Part shown: positions 11,905 to 25,000 of the stretch, one piece after another | How positions within the stretch are numbered: the first letter of the stretch is position 1 | Layout of the letters: each line of letters begins with the position of its first letter | Source: Tetragonia tetragonoides | Lineage: Eukaryota; Streptophyta; Magnoliopsida; Caryophyllales; Aizoaceae | Length of the DNA: 64,000 nt | Assembly (NCBI GenBank): GCA_038025085.1 | Contig: CM076141.1 | Coordinates: forward strand, 22,878,501-22,942,500 | Reading direction: 5' to 3' | Notes under the pieces: generated by a model | Database searches by the model: none | Told to the model about the DNA's origin: nothing | What the model saw: only the letters and a program-made list of their open reading frames with translations | Translations under genes and position numbers: made by a program

Positions 11905-14900
11905 AGAGAAAGCATCCAAATTCTTTGTTTGCATTCATTTGAGTGTGAAACTACCCCTAGGATGTTTACAGTTACAAACAAGCTTCATTTCATGCTTTTG
12001 AATGCATTTACGCGTTTTAAAAGCTCATACGAGAAGGGTGAAAGAGATTTGAGTTCTTTTGTGTTGTATATTAAGAGAAAGCGTCCAAATCCTTTGTTTG
12101 CATTCATTTAAGTGTGAAACTATACCTAGGATGTTTACAGTTACAAACAAGCTTCAACTCAAGCTTTTGACCGCATTTAAGCGTTTTAAAAGCTCATACG
12201 AGTAGGGTGAAAGAGATTTGAGTTCTTTTGTGTTGTATATTAAGAGACAGCATCCAAATACTTTTTTTCCATTCATTTAAGTTTGAAACTACACCTAGGA
12301 TGTTTACAAGTACAAACAAGCTTCAACTCAAGCTTTTGAATGTATTTACGCGTTTTAAAAGCTCATACGACTAGGGTGAAAGAGATTTGAGTTCTTTTGT
12401 GTTGTATACTAAGAGAAAGCATCCAAGTACTTTGTTTGCATTCATTTGAGTGTGAAACTACACCTAGGATGTTTACAAGTACAAACAAGTTTCAACTCAA
12501 GCTGTTGAATGAATCTACGCGTTTTAACAGCTCATACGACTAGGGTTATAGAAATTGAGTTGTTTTGTGTTGTATATTAAGAAAAAGCATCCAAATACTT
12601 TATTTGCATTCATTTGAATGTGTGAAACTACACCTAGGATGTTTACATGTACAAACAAGCTTCAACTCAAGCTGTTGAATGAATTTACGCGTTTTAACAG
12701 CTCTTACGACTAGGGTGATAGAAATTGAGTTCTTTTGTGTTGTATAATAAGAGAAAGCATCCAAATACTTTGTTTGCTTTCATTTGAGTGTGAAACTACA
12801 CCTAGGATGTTTACAAGTACAAACAAGCTTCAACTCAAGCTTTAGAATGTATTTACGCGTTTTAAAAGCTCATACGAGTAGGGTAAAAGAGATTTGAGTT
12901 CTTTGTTGTATATTAAGAGAAAGCATCCAAATACTTTGTTTGCATTCATTTGAGTGTGAAACTACACCTAGGATGTTTACAAGTACAAACAAGTTTCAAC
13001 TCAAGCTGTTGAATGAATCTACGCGTTTTAACAGCTCATACGACTAGGGTTATAGAAATTGAGTTGTTTTTTGTTGTATATTTAGAGAAAGCATCCAAAT
13101 TCTTTGTTTGCATTCATTTGAGTGTGAAACTACCCCTAGGATGTTTACAGTTTCAAACAAGCTTCATTTCATGCTTTTGAATGCATTTACGCGTTTTAAA
13201 AGCTCATACGAGAAGGGTGAAAGAGATTTGAGTTCTTTTGTGTTGTATATTAAGAGAAAGCATCCAAATCCTTTGTTTGCATTCATTTGAGTGTGAAACT
13301 ATACCTAGGATGTTTACAGTTACAAACAAGCTTCAACTCAAGCTTTTGACCGCATTTAAGCGTTTTAAAAGCTCATACGAGTAGGGTGAAAGAGATTTGA
13401 GTTCTTTTGTGTTGTATATTAAGAGACAGCATCCAAATACTTTTTTTCCATTCATTTAAGTTTGAAACTACACCTAGGATGTTTACAAGTACAAACAAGC
13501 TTCAACTCAAGCTTTTGAATGTATTTACGCGTTTTAAAAGCTCATACGACTAGGGTGAAAGAGATTTGAGTTCTTTTGTGTTGTATACTAAGAGAAACCA
13601 TCCAAGTACTTTGTTTGCATTCATTTGAGTGTGAAACTACACCTAGGATGTTTACAAGTACAAACAAGTTTCAACTCAAGCTGTTGAATGAATCTACGCG
13701 TTTTAACAGCTCATACGACTAGGGTTATAGAAATTGAGTTGTTTTGTGTTGTATATTAAGAAAAAGCATCCAAATACTTTGTTTGCATTCATTTGAATGT
13801 GTGAAACTACACCTAGGATGTTTACAAGTACAAACAAGCTTCAACTCAAGCTGTTGAATGAATTTACGCGTTTTAACAGCTCTTACGACTAGGGTGATAG
13901 AAATTGAGTTCTTTTGTGTTGTATAATAAGAGAAAGCATCCAAATACTTTGTTTGCTTTCATTTGAGTGTGAAACTACACCTAGGATGTTTACAAGTACA
14001 AACAAGCTTCAACTCAAGCTTTAGAATGTATTTACGCGTTTTAAAAGCTCATACGAGTAGGGTAAAAGAGATTTGAGTTCTTTGTTGTATATTAAGAGAA
14101 AGCATCCAAATACTTTGTTTGCATTCATTTGAGTGTGAAACTACACCTAGGATGTTTACAAGTACAAACAAGTTTCAACTCAAGCTGTTGAATGAATCTA
14201 CGCGTTTTAACAGCTCATACGACTAGGGTTATAGAAATTGAGTTGTTTTTTGTTGTATATTTAGAGAAAGCATCCAAATTCTTTGTTTGCATTCATTTGA
14301 GTGTGAAACTACCCCTAGGATGTTTACAGTTTCAAACAAGCTTCATTTCATGCTTTTGAATGCATTTACGCGTTTTAAAAGCTCATACGAGAAGGGTGAA
14401 AGAGATTTGAGTTCTTTTGTGTTGTATATTAAGAGAAAGCATCCAAATCCTTTGTTTGCATTCATTTGAGTGTGAAACTATACCTAGGATGTTTACAGTT
14501 ACAAACAAGCTTCAACTCAAGCTTTTGACCGCATTTAAGCGTTTTAAAAGCTCATACGAGTAGGGTGAAAGAGATTTGAGTTCTTTTGTGTTGTATATTA
14601 AGAGACAGCATCCAAATACTTTTTTTCCATTCATTTAAGTTTGAAACTACACCTAGGATGTTTACAAGTACAAACAAGCTTCAACTCAAGCTTTTGAATG
14701 TATTTACGCGTTTTAAAAGCTCATACGACTAGGGTGAAAGAGATTTGAGTTCTTTTGTGTTGTATACTAAGAGAAACCATCCAAGTACTTTGTTTGCATT
14801 CATTTGAGTGTGAAACTACACCTAGGATGTTTACAAGTACAAACAAGTTTCAACTCAAGCTGTTGAATGAATCTACGCGTTTTAACAGCTCATACGACTA

Positions 14901-15780
14901 GGGTTATAGAAATTGAGTTGTTTTGTGTTGTATATTAAGAAAAAGCATCCAAATACTTTGTTTGCATTCATTTGAATGTGTGAAACTACACCTAGGATGT
15001 TTACAAGTACAAACAAGCTTCAACTCAAGCTGTTGAATGAATTTACGCGTTTTAACAGCTCTAACGACTAGGGTGATAGAAATTGAGTTCTTTTGTGTTG
15101 TATAATAAGAGAAAGCATCCAAATACTTTGTTTGCTTTCATTTGAGTGTCAAACTACACCTAGGATGTTTACAAGTACAAACAAGCTTCAACTCAAGCTT
15201 TAGAATGTATTTACGCGTTTTAAAAGCTCATACGAGTAGGGTAAAAGAGATTTGAGTTCTTTGTTGTATATTAAGAGAAAGCATCCAAATACTTTGTTTG
15301 CATTCATTTGAGTGTGAAACTACACCTAGGATGTTTACAAGTACAAACAAGTTTCAACTCAAGCTGTTGAATGAATCTACGCGTTTTAACAGCTCATACG
15401 ACTAGGGTTATAGAAATTGAGTTGTTTTGTGTTGTATATTAAGAAAAAGCATCCAAATACTTTGTTTGCATTCATTTGAATGTGTGAAACTACACCTAGG
15501 ATGTTTACAAGTACAAACAAGCTTCAACTCAAGCTGTTGAATGAATTTACGCGTTTTAACAGCTCTTACGACTAGGGTGATAGAAATTGAGTTCTTTTGT
15601 GTTGTATAATAAGAGAAAGCATCCAAATACTTTGTTTGCTTTCATTTGAGTGTGAAACTACACCTAGGATGTTTACAAGTACAAACAAGCTTCAACTCAA
15701 ACTTTAGAATGTATTTACGCGTTTTAAAAGCTCATACGAGTAGGGTAAAAGAGATTTGAGTTCTTTGTTGTATATTAAGA
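11905..15780. repeat. Seven-monomer higher-order repeat, about 3.3 copies of 1,179 bp
   Basis: Copies start near 11,905, 13,084 and 14,263. The first-monomer open frame repeats at exact 1,179-bp steps (11929, 13108, 14287). Markers in order are CTACCCCTAGG with CTTCATTTCATGC and CGAGAAGGG, TTTGACCGCATTTAAGCG, AAGAGACAGC with TTTTTTTCC, TCCAAGTAC, GAATGTGTG, GTATAATAAG, and the short TTCTTTGTTG deletion. Copies two and three share GTTTCAAAC and AAACCATCC, which copy one lacks, so they are the younger pair. About 15,410-15,780 repeats the last three monomers 504 bp downstream of copy three. Confidence 0.88.
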
Positions 15781-16525
15781 GAAAGCATCCAAATACTTTG
15801 TTTGCATTCATTTGAGTGTGAAACTACACCTAGTATGTTTACAAGTAAAAACAAGCTTCAACTCAAGCTGTTGAATGAATTTACGCGTTTGAACAGCTCT
15901 TACGACTAGGGTTATAGAAATTGAGTTCTTTTGTGTTGTATATTAAGAGAAAGCATCCAAATCCTTTGATTGCATTCATTTGAGTGTGAAACTACACCTA
16001 GGATGTTTACAAGTACAAACAAGCTTCAACTCAAGCTGTTGAATGAATTTACGCGTTTTAACAGCTCTTACGACTAGGTTGATAGAAATTGAGTTCTTTT
16101 GTGTTGTATATTAATAGAAACCATCCAAATACTTTGTTTGCATTCATTGAGTGTGAAACTACACCTAGGATATTTACAAGTACAAACAAGCTTCAACTCA
16201 AGCTTTTGAATGTATTTACGCGTTTTAAAAGCTCATACGAGTAGGGTGAAAGGGATTTGAGTTCTTTTGTGTTGAATATTAAGAGAAAGCATCCAAATAC
16301 TTTGTTTACATTCATTTGAGTTTGCAACTACACCTAGGATGATTACAGCTACAAACAAGTTTCAACTCAAGCTTTTGAATGCATTTATGCGTTTTAAAAG
16401 CTCATACGAGTAGCGTGAAAGAGATTTGAGTTCTTTTGTGTTGTATATTAAGAGAAAGCATCCAAATACTTTGTTTGCATTCATTTGAGTGTGAAACTAC
16501 ACCTAGGATGTTTACAAGTACAAAC

Positions 16526-16694
16526 AAGCTTCAACTCAAGCTTTTGAATGTATTTACGCGTTTTAAAAGCTCATACGAGTAGGGTGAAAGAGATTTGAGT
16601 TCTTTTGTGTTGTATATTAAGAGAAAGCATCCAAATACTTTGTTTGCATTCATTTGAGTGTGAAACTACACCTAGGATGTTTACAAGTACAAAC
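16526..16694. repeat. Representative form-B monomer (169 bp)
   Basis: Diagnostic bases are AAGCTTTTGAATGTATTT, TTTTAAAAGCTCATACGAG and TAGGGTGAAAGAGATTTGAG. The right half, from TTCTTTTGTGTTG to CACCTAGGATGTTTAC, is the same as in form A. In this form the sequence AAGCTTCAACTCAAGCTT makes an imperfect 18-bp dyad with a HindIII site in each arm; form A has lost the second AAGCTT (it reads AAGCTG). Form B is the more common form by eye. Confidence 0.85.
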
Positions 16695-17689
16695 AAGCTT
16701 CAACTCATGCTGTTGAATAAATTTACGCGTTTTAACAGCTCTTACGAGTAGGGTGAAAGAGATTTGAGTTCTTTTGTGTTGTACAGTAAGAGAAAGCATC
16801 CAAATACTTTGTTTGCATTCATTTGAGTGTGAAACTACACCTAGGATGTTTACAAGTACAAACAAGCTTCAACTCAAGCTTTTGAATGTATTTACGCGTT
16901 TTAAAAGCTCGTACGAGTAGGGTGAAAGAGATTTGAGTTCTTTTGTGTTGTATATTAAGAGAAAGCATCCAAATACTTTGTTTGCATTCATTTGAGTGTG
17001 AAACTACACCTAGGATGTTTACAAGTACAAATAAGCTTCAACTCAAGCTGTTGAATGAATTTACGCGTTTTAACAGCTCTTACGACTAGGGCGATAGAAA
17101 TTGAGTTATTTTGTGTTGTATATTTAGAGAAAGCATCCAAATCCTTTCTTTGCATTCATTTGAGTGTGAAACTACACCTAGGATGTTTACAGTTACAAAC
17201 AACCTTCAACTCATGCTTTTGAATGCATTTACGCGTTTTAAAAGCTCATACGAGTAGGGTGAAAGAGATTTGAGTTCTTTTGTGTTGTATAGTAAGAGAA
17301 AGCATCCAAATACTTTGTTTGCATTCATTTGAGTGTGAAACTACACCTAGGATGTTTACAAGTACAAACAAGCTTGAACTCAAGCTGTTGAATGAATTTA
17401 CGCGTTTGAACTGCTCATACGACTAGGGTTATAGAAATTGAGTTCTTTTGTGTTGTATATTAAGAGAAAGCATCCAAATCCTTTGTTTGCATTCATTTGA
17501 GTGTGAAACTACACCTAGGATGTTTACAAGTACAAACAAGCTTCAACTCAAGCTGTTGAATGAATTTACGCGTTTTAACAGCTCTTACGACTAGGGTGAT
17601 AGAAATTGAGTTCTTTTGTGTTGTATATTAATAGAAACCATCCAAATACTTGGTTTGCATTCGTTTGAGTGTGAAACGACACCTAGGAT

Positions 17690-18360
17690 GTTTACAAGTA
17701 CAAACAAGGTTCAACTCAAGCTTTTGAATGTATTTACGCGTTTTAAAAGCTCATAAGAGTAGGGTGAAAGGGAATTGAGTTCTTTTGTGTTGAATATTAA
17801 GAGAAAGAATCCAAATACTTTGTTTGCATTCATTTGAGTGTGAAACTACAGCTAGGATGTTTACAGTTACAAACAAGTTTCAACTCAAGCTTTTGAATGC
17901 ATTTACGCGTTTTAAAAGCTCATATGAGTAGCGTGAAAGAGATTTGAGTTCTTTTGTGTTGTATACTAAGAGAAAGCATCCAAATACTTTGTTTGCATTC
18001 ATTTGAGTGTGAAACTACACCTAGGATGTTTACAAGTACAAACAAGCTTCAACTCAAGCTTTTGAATGTATTTACGCGTTTTAAAAGCTCATAAGAGTAG
18101 GGTGAAAGGGAATTGAGTTCTTTTGTGTTGAATATTAAGAGAAAGAATCCAAATACTTTGTTTGCATTCATTTGAGTGTGAAACTACAGCTAGGATGTTT
18201 ACAGTTACAAACAAGTTTCAACTCAAGCTTTTGAATGCATTTACGCGTTTTAAAAGCTCATATGAGTAGCGTGAAAGAGATTTGAGTTCTTTTGTGTTGT
18301 ATACTAAGAGAAAGCATAATACTTTGTTTGCATTCATTTGAGTGTGAAACTACACCTAGG
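17690..18360. repeat. Local dimer duplication (338 bp)
   Basis: The variant CTACAGCTAGGATG is at 17851 (from GCTAGG) and again 338 bp later at 18189. The partner monomer with CATAAGAGTAGGG, GGGAATTGAG and AAGAATCC is likewise repeated. The equivalent place in the second super-duplication copy (about 32.0-32.3 kb) has a single dimer, so this expansion is local to the first copy. The second unit has a 3-bp loss in GAAAGCATAATAC. Confidence 0.75.
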
Positions 18361-18900
18361 ATGTTTACAAGTACAAACAAGCTTCAACTCAAGCTTTTGA
18401 ATGTATTTACGCGTTTTAAAAGCTCATACGAGTAGGGTGAAAGAGATTTGAGTTCTTTTGTGTTGTATATTAAGAGAAAGCGTCCAAATACTTTGTTTGC
18501 ATTCATTTGAGTGTGAAACTGCACCTAGGATGTTTACAAGTACAAACAAGCTTCAACTCAAGCTGTTGAATGAATTTACGCGTTTTAACAGCTCTTACGA
18601 CTAGGGCGATAGAAATTGAGTTATTTTGTGTTGTATATTTAGAGAAAGCATCCAAATCCTTTGTTTGCATTCATTTGAGTGTGAAACTACACCTAGGATG
18701 TTTACAGTTACAAACAAGTTTCAACTCAAGCTTTTGAATGCATTTACGCGTTTTAAAAGCTCATACGAGTAGGGTGAAAGGGATTTGAGTTCTTTTGTGT
18801 TGAATATTAAGAGAAAGCATCCAAATACTTTGTTTACATTCATTTGAGTGTGCAACTACACCTAGGATGTTTACAGTTACAAAGAAGTTTCAACTCAAGC

Positions 18901-18975
18901 TTTTGAATGTATTTACGCGTTTTAAAAGCTCATACGAGTATATTAAGAAAAAGCATCCAAATACTTTGTTTGCAT
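18901..18975. repeat. Truncated monomer, about 33-bp internal deletion
   Basis: The form-B left half CTCATACGAGTA is joined directly to TATTAAGAAAAAGC at about 18940/18941, losing the GGGTGAAAG...GTGTTG portion. A short TA/GTA match lies at both edges. The right side is of the GAATGTGTG subtype while the left side is form B, so the junction may also join two subtypes. Confidence 0.75.
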
Positions 18976-19784
18976 TCATTTGAATGTGTGAAACTACACC
19001 TAGGATGTTTACAAGTACAAACAAGCTTCAACTCAAGCTGTTGAATGAATTTACGCGTTTTAACAGCTCTTACGACTAGGGTGATAGAAATTGAGTTCTT
19101 TTGTGTTGTATATTAAGAGAAAGCATTCAAATACTTTGTTTCCATTCATTTGAGTGTGAAACTACACCTAGGATGTTTACAAGTAAAAACAAGCTTCAAC
19201 TCAAGCTGTTGAATGAATTTACGCGTTTTAATAGCTCTTACGACTAGGGTGATAGAAATTGAGTTCCTTTGTGTTGTATATTAAGAGAAAGCATTCAAAT
19301 ACTTTGTTTGCATTCATTTGAGTGTGAAACTACACATAGGATGTTTACAGTTACAAGCAACCTTCAACTCATGCTTTTGAATGCATTTAAGCGTTTTAAA
19401 AGCTCATACGAGTAGGGTGAAAGAGATTTGAGTTCTTTTGTGTTGTATATTAAGAGAAAGCATCCAAATACTTTGTTTCCATTGATTTAAGTGTGAAACT
19501 ACACCTAGGATGTTTACAAGTACAAACAAGCTTCAACTCAAGCTGTTGAATCAATTTAAGCGTTTTAACAGCTCTTACGACTAGGGTGATAGAAATTGAG
19601 TTCTTTTGTGTTGTATATTAAGAGAAAGCATCCAAATACTTTGTTTGCATTCATTTGAGTGTGAAACTACACCTAGGATGTTTACAAGTACAAACAAGCT
19701 TCAACTCAAGCTTTAGAATGTATTTACGCGTTTTAAAAGCTCATACGAGTAGGGTAAAAGAGATTTGAGTTCTTTTGTGTTGTA

Positions 19785-20700
19785 TATTTAGAGAAAGCAT
19801 CCAAATCCTTTGTTTGCATTCATTTGAGTGTGAAACTACACCTAGGATGTTTACAAGTACAATCAAACTTCAACTCAAGCTTTTTAATGTATTTACGCGT
19901 TTTAAAAGCTCATACGAGTAGGGTGAAAGAGATTTGAGTTCTTTTGTGTTGTATATTAAGAGAAAACATCCAAATACTTTGTTTGCATTCATTTGAGTGT
20001 GAAACTCTACCTATGATGTTTACAGTTACAAACAAGCTTCAACTCATGCTTTTGAATTCATTTACGCGTTTTAAAAGCTCATACGAGTAGGGTGAAAGAG
20101 ATTTGAGTTCTTTTGTGTTGTATATTAAGAGAAAGCATCCAAATACTTTGTTCGCATTCATTTGAGTGTGAAACTACACCTAGGATTTTTACAAGTACAA
20201 ACAAGCTTCAACTCATGCTTTTGAATGTATTTACGCGTTTTAAAAGCTCATACGAGTAGGGTGAAAGATATTTGAGTTCTTTTGTGTTGCATATTAAGAG
20301 AAAGCATCCAAATACTTTATTTGCATTCATTTGAGCGTGAAACTACACCTAGGATGTTTACAAGTACAAACAAGCTTCAACTCAAGCTGTTTAATGAATT
20401 TAATGGTTTTAACAGCTCTTACGACTAGGGTGATAGAAATTGAGTTCTTTTGTGTTGTATATTAATAGAAACCATCCAAATACTTTGTTTGCATTCATTT
20501 GAGTGTGAAACTACACCTAGGATGTTCACAGTTACAAACAAGCTTCAACTCATGCTTTTGAATTCATTTACGCGTTTTAAAAGCTCATACGAGTAGGGTG
20601 AAAGAGATTTGAGTTCTTTTGTGTTGTATATTAAGAGAAAGCGTCCAAATACTTTGTTTGCATTCATTTGAGTGTGAAACTGCACCTAGGATGTTTACAA
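19785..20700. repeat. Single-copy counterpart of the 33-36 kb seven-monomer repeat
   Basis: This stretch matches 33,088-34,003 at a constant 13,303-bp offset, with markers AAACTTCAACTC, AACTCTACCTATGATG, TTTGTTCGCATTC, GGATTTTTACAAG, GAGCGTGAAAC and CTGTTTAATGAATTTAA. It is present once here but in tandem copies at 33.1-36.2 kb. It therefore represents the state before that amplification. Confidence 0.7.
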
Positions 20701-21329
20701 CTACAAACAAGCTTCAACTGAAGCTGTTGAATGAATTTACGCGTTTTAACAGCTCTTACGACTAGGGCGATAGAAATTGAGTTATTTTGTGTTGTATATT
20801 TAGAGAAAGCATCCAAATCCTTTGTTTGCATTCATTTGAGTGTGAAACTACACCTAGGATGTTTACAGTTACAAACAAGTTTCAACTCAAGCTTTTGAAT
20901 GCATTTACGGTTTTTAAAAGCTCATACGAGTAGGGTGAAAGGGATTTGAGTTCTTTTGTGTTGAATATTAAGAGAAAGCATCCAAATACGTTGTTTAAAT
21001 TCATTTGAGTGTGCAACTACACCTAGGATGTTTACAGTTACAAACAAGTTTCAACTCAAGCTTTTGAATGCATTTACGCGTTTTAAAAGCTCATACGAGT
21101 AGCGTGAAAGAGATTTGAGTTCTTTTGTGTTGTATATTAAGAGAAAGCATCCAAATACTTTGTTTGCATTCATTTGAGTGTGAAACTACACCTAGGATGT
21201 TTACAAGTACAAACAAGCTTCAACTCAAGCTTTTGAATGTATTTACGCGTTTTAAAAGCTCATACGAGTAGGGTGAAAGAGATTTGAGTTCTTTTGTGTT
21301 GTATATTAAGAGAAAGCATCCAAAAACTT

Positions 21330-22000
21330 TGTTTGCATTCATTTGAGTGTGAAACTACACCTAGGATGTTTACAAGTACAAACAAACTTCAACTCATGCT
21401 GTTGAACGAATTTACGCGTTTTAACAGCTCTTACGACTAGGGCGATAGAAATTGAGTTATTTTGTGTTGTATATTTAGAGAAAGCATCCAAATCCTTTGT
21501 TTGCATTGTTTTGAGTGTGAAACTACACCTAGGATGTTTACAGTTACAAACAACCTTCAACTCATGCTTTTGAATGCATTTACGCGTTTTAAAAGCTCAT
21601 ACGAGTAGGGTGAAAGAGATTTGAGTTCTTTTGTGTTGTATATTAAAAGAAAGCATCCAAATACTTTGTTTGCATTCATTTGAGTGTGAAACTACACCTA
21701 GGATGTTTACAAGTACAAATAAGCTTCAACTCAAGCTGTTGAATGAATTTACGCGTTTTAACAGCTCTTACGACTAGGGCGATAGAAATTGAGTTATTTT
21801 GTGTTGTATATTTAGTGAAAGCATCCAAATCCTTTGTTTGCATTCATTTGAGTGTGAAACTACACCTAGGATGTTTACAGTTACAAACAACCTTCAACTC
21901 ATGCTTTTGAATGCATTTACGCGTTTTAAAAGCTCACACGAGTAGGGTGAAAGAGATTTGAGTTCTTTTGTGTTGTATATTAAGAGAAAGGATCCAAATA
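21330..22000. repeat. Local dimer repetition (337 bp)
   Basis: A form-A monomer with GGGCGATAGAAATTGAG and TTATTTTGTG, followed by a form-B monomer with ACAACCTTCAACTCATGC, is repeated (GGCGAT at 21441 and 21778). The unit pair is also found in the second super-duplication copy at 36.7-37.3 kb, so the dimer arose before that duplication or was converted afterwards. Confidence 0.65.
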
Positions 22001-25000
22001 CTTTGTTTCCATTGATTTTAGTGTGAAACTACACCTAGGATGTTTACAAGTACAAACAAGCTTCAACTCAAGCTGTTGAATCAATTTAAGCGTTTTAACA
22101 GCTCTTACGACTAGGGTGATAGAAATTGAGTTCTTTTGTGTTGTATATTAAGAGAAAGCATTCAAATACTTTGTTTGCATTCATTTGAGTGTGAAACTAC
22201 ACCTAGGATGTTTATAGTTACAAACAAGCTTCAACTCATGCTTTTGAATTCATTTACGCATTTTAAAAGCTCATACGAGTAGGGTGAAAGAGATTTGAGT
22301 TCTTTTGTGTTGGATAGTAAGAGAAAGCATCCAAATACTTTGTTTGCATTCATTTGAGTGTGAAACTACACCTAGGATGTTTACAAGTACAAACAAGCTT
22401 GAACTCAAGCTTTTGAATGTATTTACGCGTTTTAAAAGCTCATAAGAGTAGGGTGAAAGGGAATTGAGTTCTTTTGTGTTGAATATTAAGAAAAAGAATC
22501 CAAATACTTTGTTTGCATTCATTTGAGTGTGAAACTACACCTAGGATGTTTACAGTTACAAACAATTTTCAACTCAAGCTTTTGAATGCATTTACGCGTT
22601 TTAAAAGCTCATATGAGTAGCGTGAAAGAGATTTGAGTTGTTTTGTGTTGTATATTAAGAGAAAGCATCCAAATACTTTGTTTACATTCTTTTGAGTGTG
22701 AAACTACACCTAGGATGTTTACAAGTACAAACAATCTTCAACTCAAGCTTTTGAATGTATTTACGCATTTTAAAAGCTCATACGAGTAGGGTGAAAGAGA
22801 TTTGAGTTCTTTTAAGTTGTATATTAAGAGAAAGCGTCCAAATACTTTGTTTGCATTCATTTGAGTGTGAAACTGCACCTAGGATGTTTACAAATACAAA
22901 CAAGCTTCAACTCAAGCTGTTGAATGAATTTACGCGTTTTAACAGCTCTTACGACTAGGGCGATAGAAATTGAGTTATTTTGTGTTGTATATTTAGAGAA
23001 AGCATCCAAATCCTTTGTTTGCATTCATTTGAGTGTGAAACTACACCTAGGATGTTTACAGTTACAAACAAGTTTCAACTCAAGCTTTTGAATGCATTTA
23101 CGCGTTTTAAAAGCTCATACGAGTAGGGTGAAAGGGATTTGAGTTCTTTTGTGTTGTATATTAATAGAAACCATCCAAATACTTTGTTTGCATTCATTTG
23201 AGTGTTAAACTACACCTAGGATGTTTACAGTTACAAACAAGCTTCAACTCATGCTTTTGAATTCATTTACGCGTTTTAAAAGCTCATACGAGTAGGGTGA
23301 AAGAGATTTGAGTTCTTTTGTGTTGTATAGTAAGAGAAAGCATCCAAATACTTTGTTTGCATTCATTTGAGTGTGAAACTACACCTAGGATGTTTACAAG
23401 TACAAACAAGCTTGAACTCAAGCTGTTGAATGAATTTACGCGTTTGAACAGCTCTTACGACTAGGGTTATAGATATTGAGTTCTTTTGTGTTGTATATTA
23501 AGAGAAAGCATCCAAATCCTTTGTTTGCATTCATTTGATTGTGAAACTACTCCTAGGATGTTTACAAGTACAAACAAGCTTCAACTCAAGCTGTTGAATG
23601 AATTTACGCGTTTTAACAGCTCTTACGACTAGGGTGATAGAAATTGAGTTCTTTTATGTTGTATATTAATAGAAACCATCCAAATACTTTGTTTGCATTC
23701 ATTTGAGTGTGAAACTACACCTAGGATGTTTACAAGTACAAATAAGCTTCAACTCAAGCTTTTGAATGTATTTACGCGTTTTAAAAGCTCATACGAGTAG
23801 GGTGAAAGGGATTTGAGTTCTTTTGTGTTGAATATTAAGAGAAAGCATCCAAATACTTTGTTTCCATTCATTTGAGTGTGAAACTACACCCAGGATGTTT
23901 ACAGTTACAAACAAGCTTCAACTCATGCCTTTGAATGCATTTACGCGTTTTAAAAGCTCATACGAGTAGGGTGAAAGAGATTTGAGTTCTTTTGTGTTGT
24001 ATATTAAGTGAAAGCATCCAAATACTTTGTTTCCATTTATTTAAGTGTGAAACTACACCTAGGATGTTTACAAGTACAAACAAGCTTCAACTCAAGCTTT
24101 TGAATGTATTTACGCGTTTTAAAAGCTCATACGAGTAGGGTGAAAGAGATTTGAGTTCTTTTGTGTTGTATACTAAGAGAAAGCGTCCAAGTACTTTGTT
24201 TGCATTCATTTGAGTGTGAAACTACACCTAGGATGTTTACAAGTACAAACGAGCTTCAACTCAAGCTGTTGAATGTATTTACGCGTTTGAAAAGCTCTTA
24301 CGACTAGGGCGATAGAAATTGAGTTATTTTGTGTTGTATATTTAGAGAAAGCATCCAAATCCTTTGTTTGCATTCATTTGAGTGTGAAACTACACCTAGG
24401 ATGTTTACAGTTACAAACCAGCTTCAACTCATACTTTTGAATGCATTTACGCGTTTTAAAAGCTCATACGAGTAGGGTGAAAGAGATTTGAGTTCTTTTG
24501 TGTTGTATATTAAGAGAAAGCATCCAAATAATTTGTTTCCATTGATTGAAGTGTGAAACTACACCTAGGATGTTTACAAGTACAAACAAACTTCAACTCA
24601 AGCTTTTGAATGTATTTATGCGTTTTAAAAGCTCATACGAGTAGGGTGAAAGAGATTTGGGTTCTTTTGTGTTGTATATTAAGAGAAAGACTCGAAATAC
24701 TTTGTTTGCATTCATTTGAGTGTGAAACTATACCTAGGATGTTTACAGTTACAAACAAGCTTGAACTCAAGCTTTTGAATGCATTTACGTGTTTTAAAAG
24801 CTCATACGAGTAGGGTGAAAGAGATTTGAGTTCTTTTGTGTTGTATATTAAGAGAAAGCATCCAAATACTTTGTTTCCATTGATTTAAGTGTGAAACTAC
24901 ACCTAGGATGTTTACAAGTACAAACAAGCTTCAACTCAAGCTTTTGAATGTATTTACGCGTTTTAAAAGCTCATACGAGTAGGGTGAAAGAGATTTGAGT

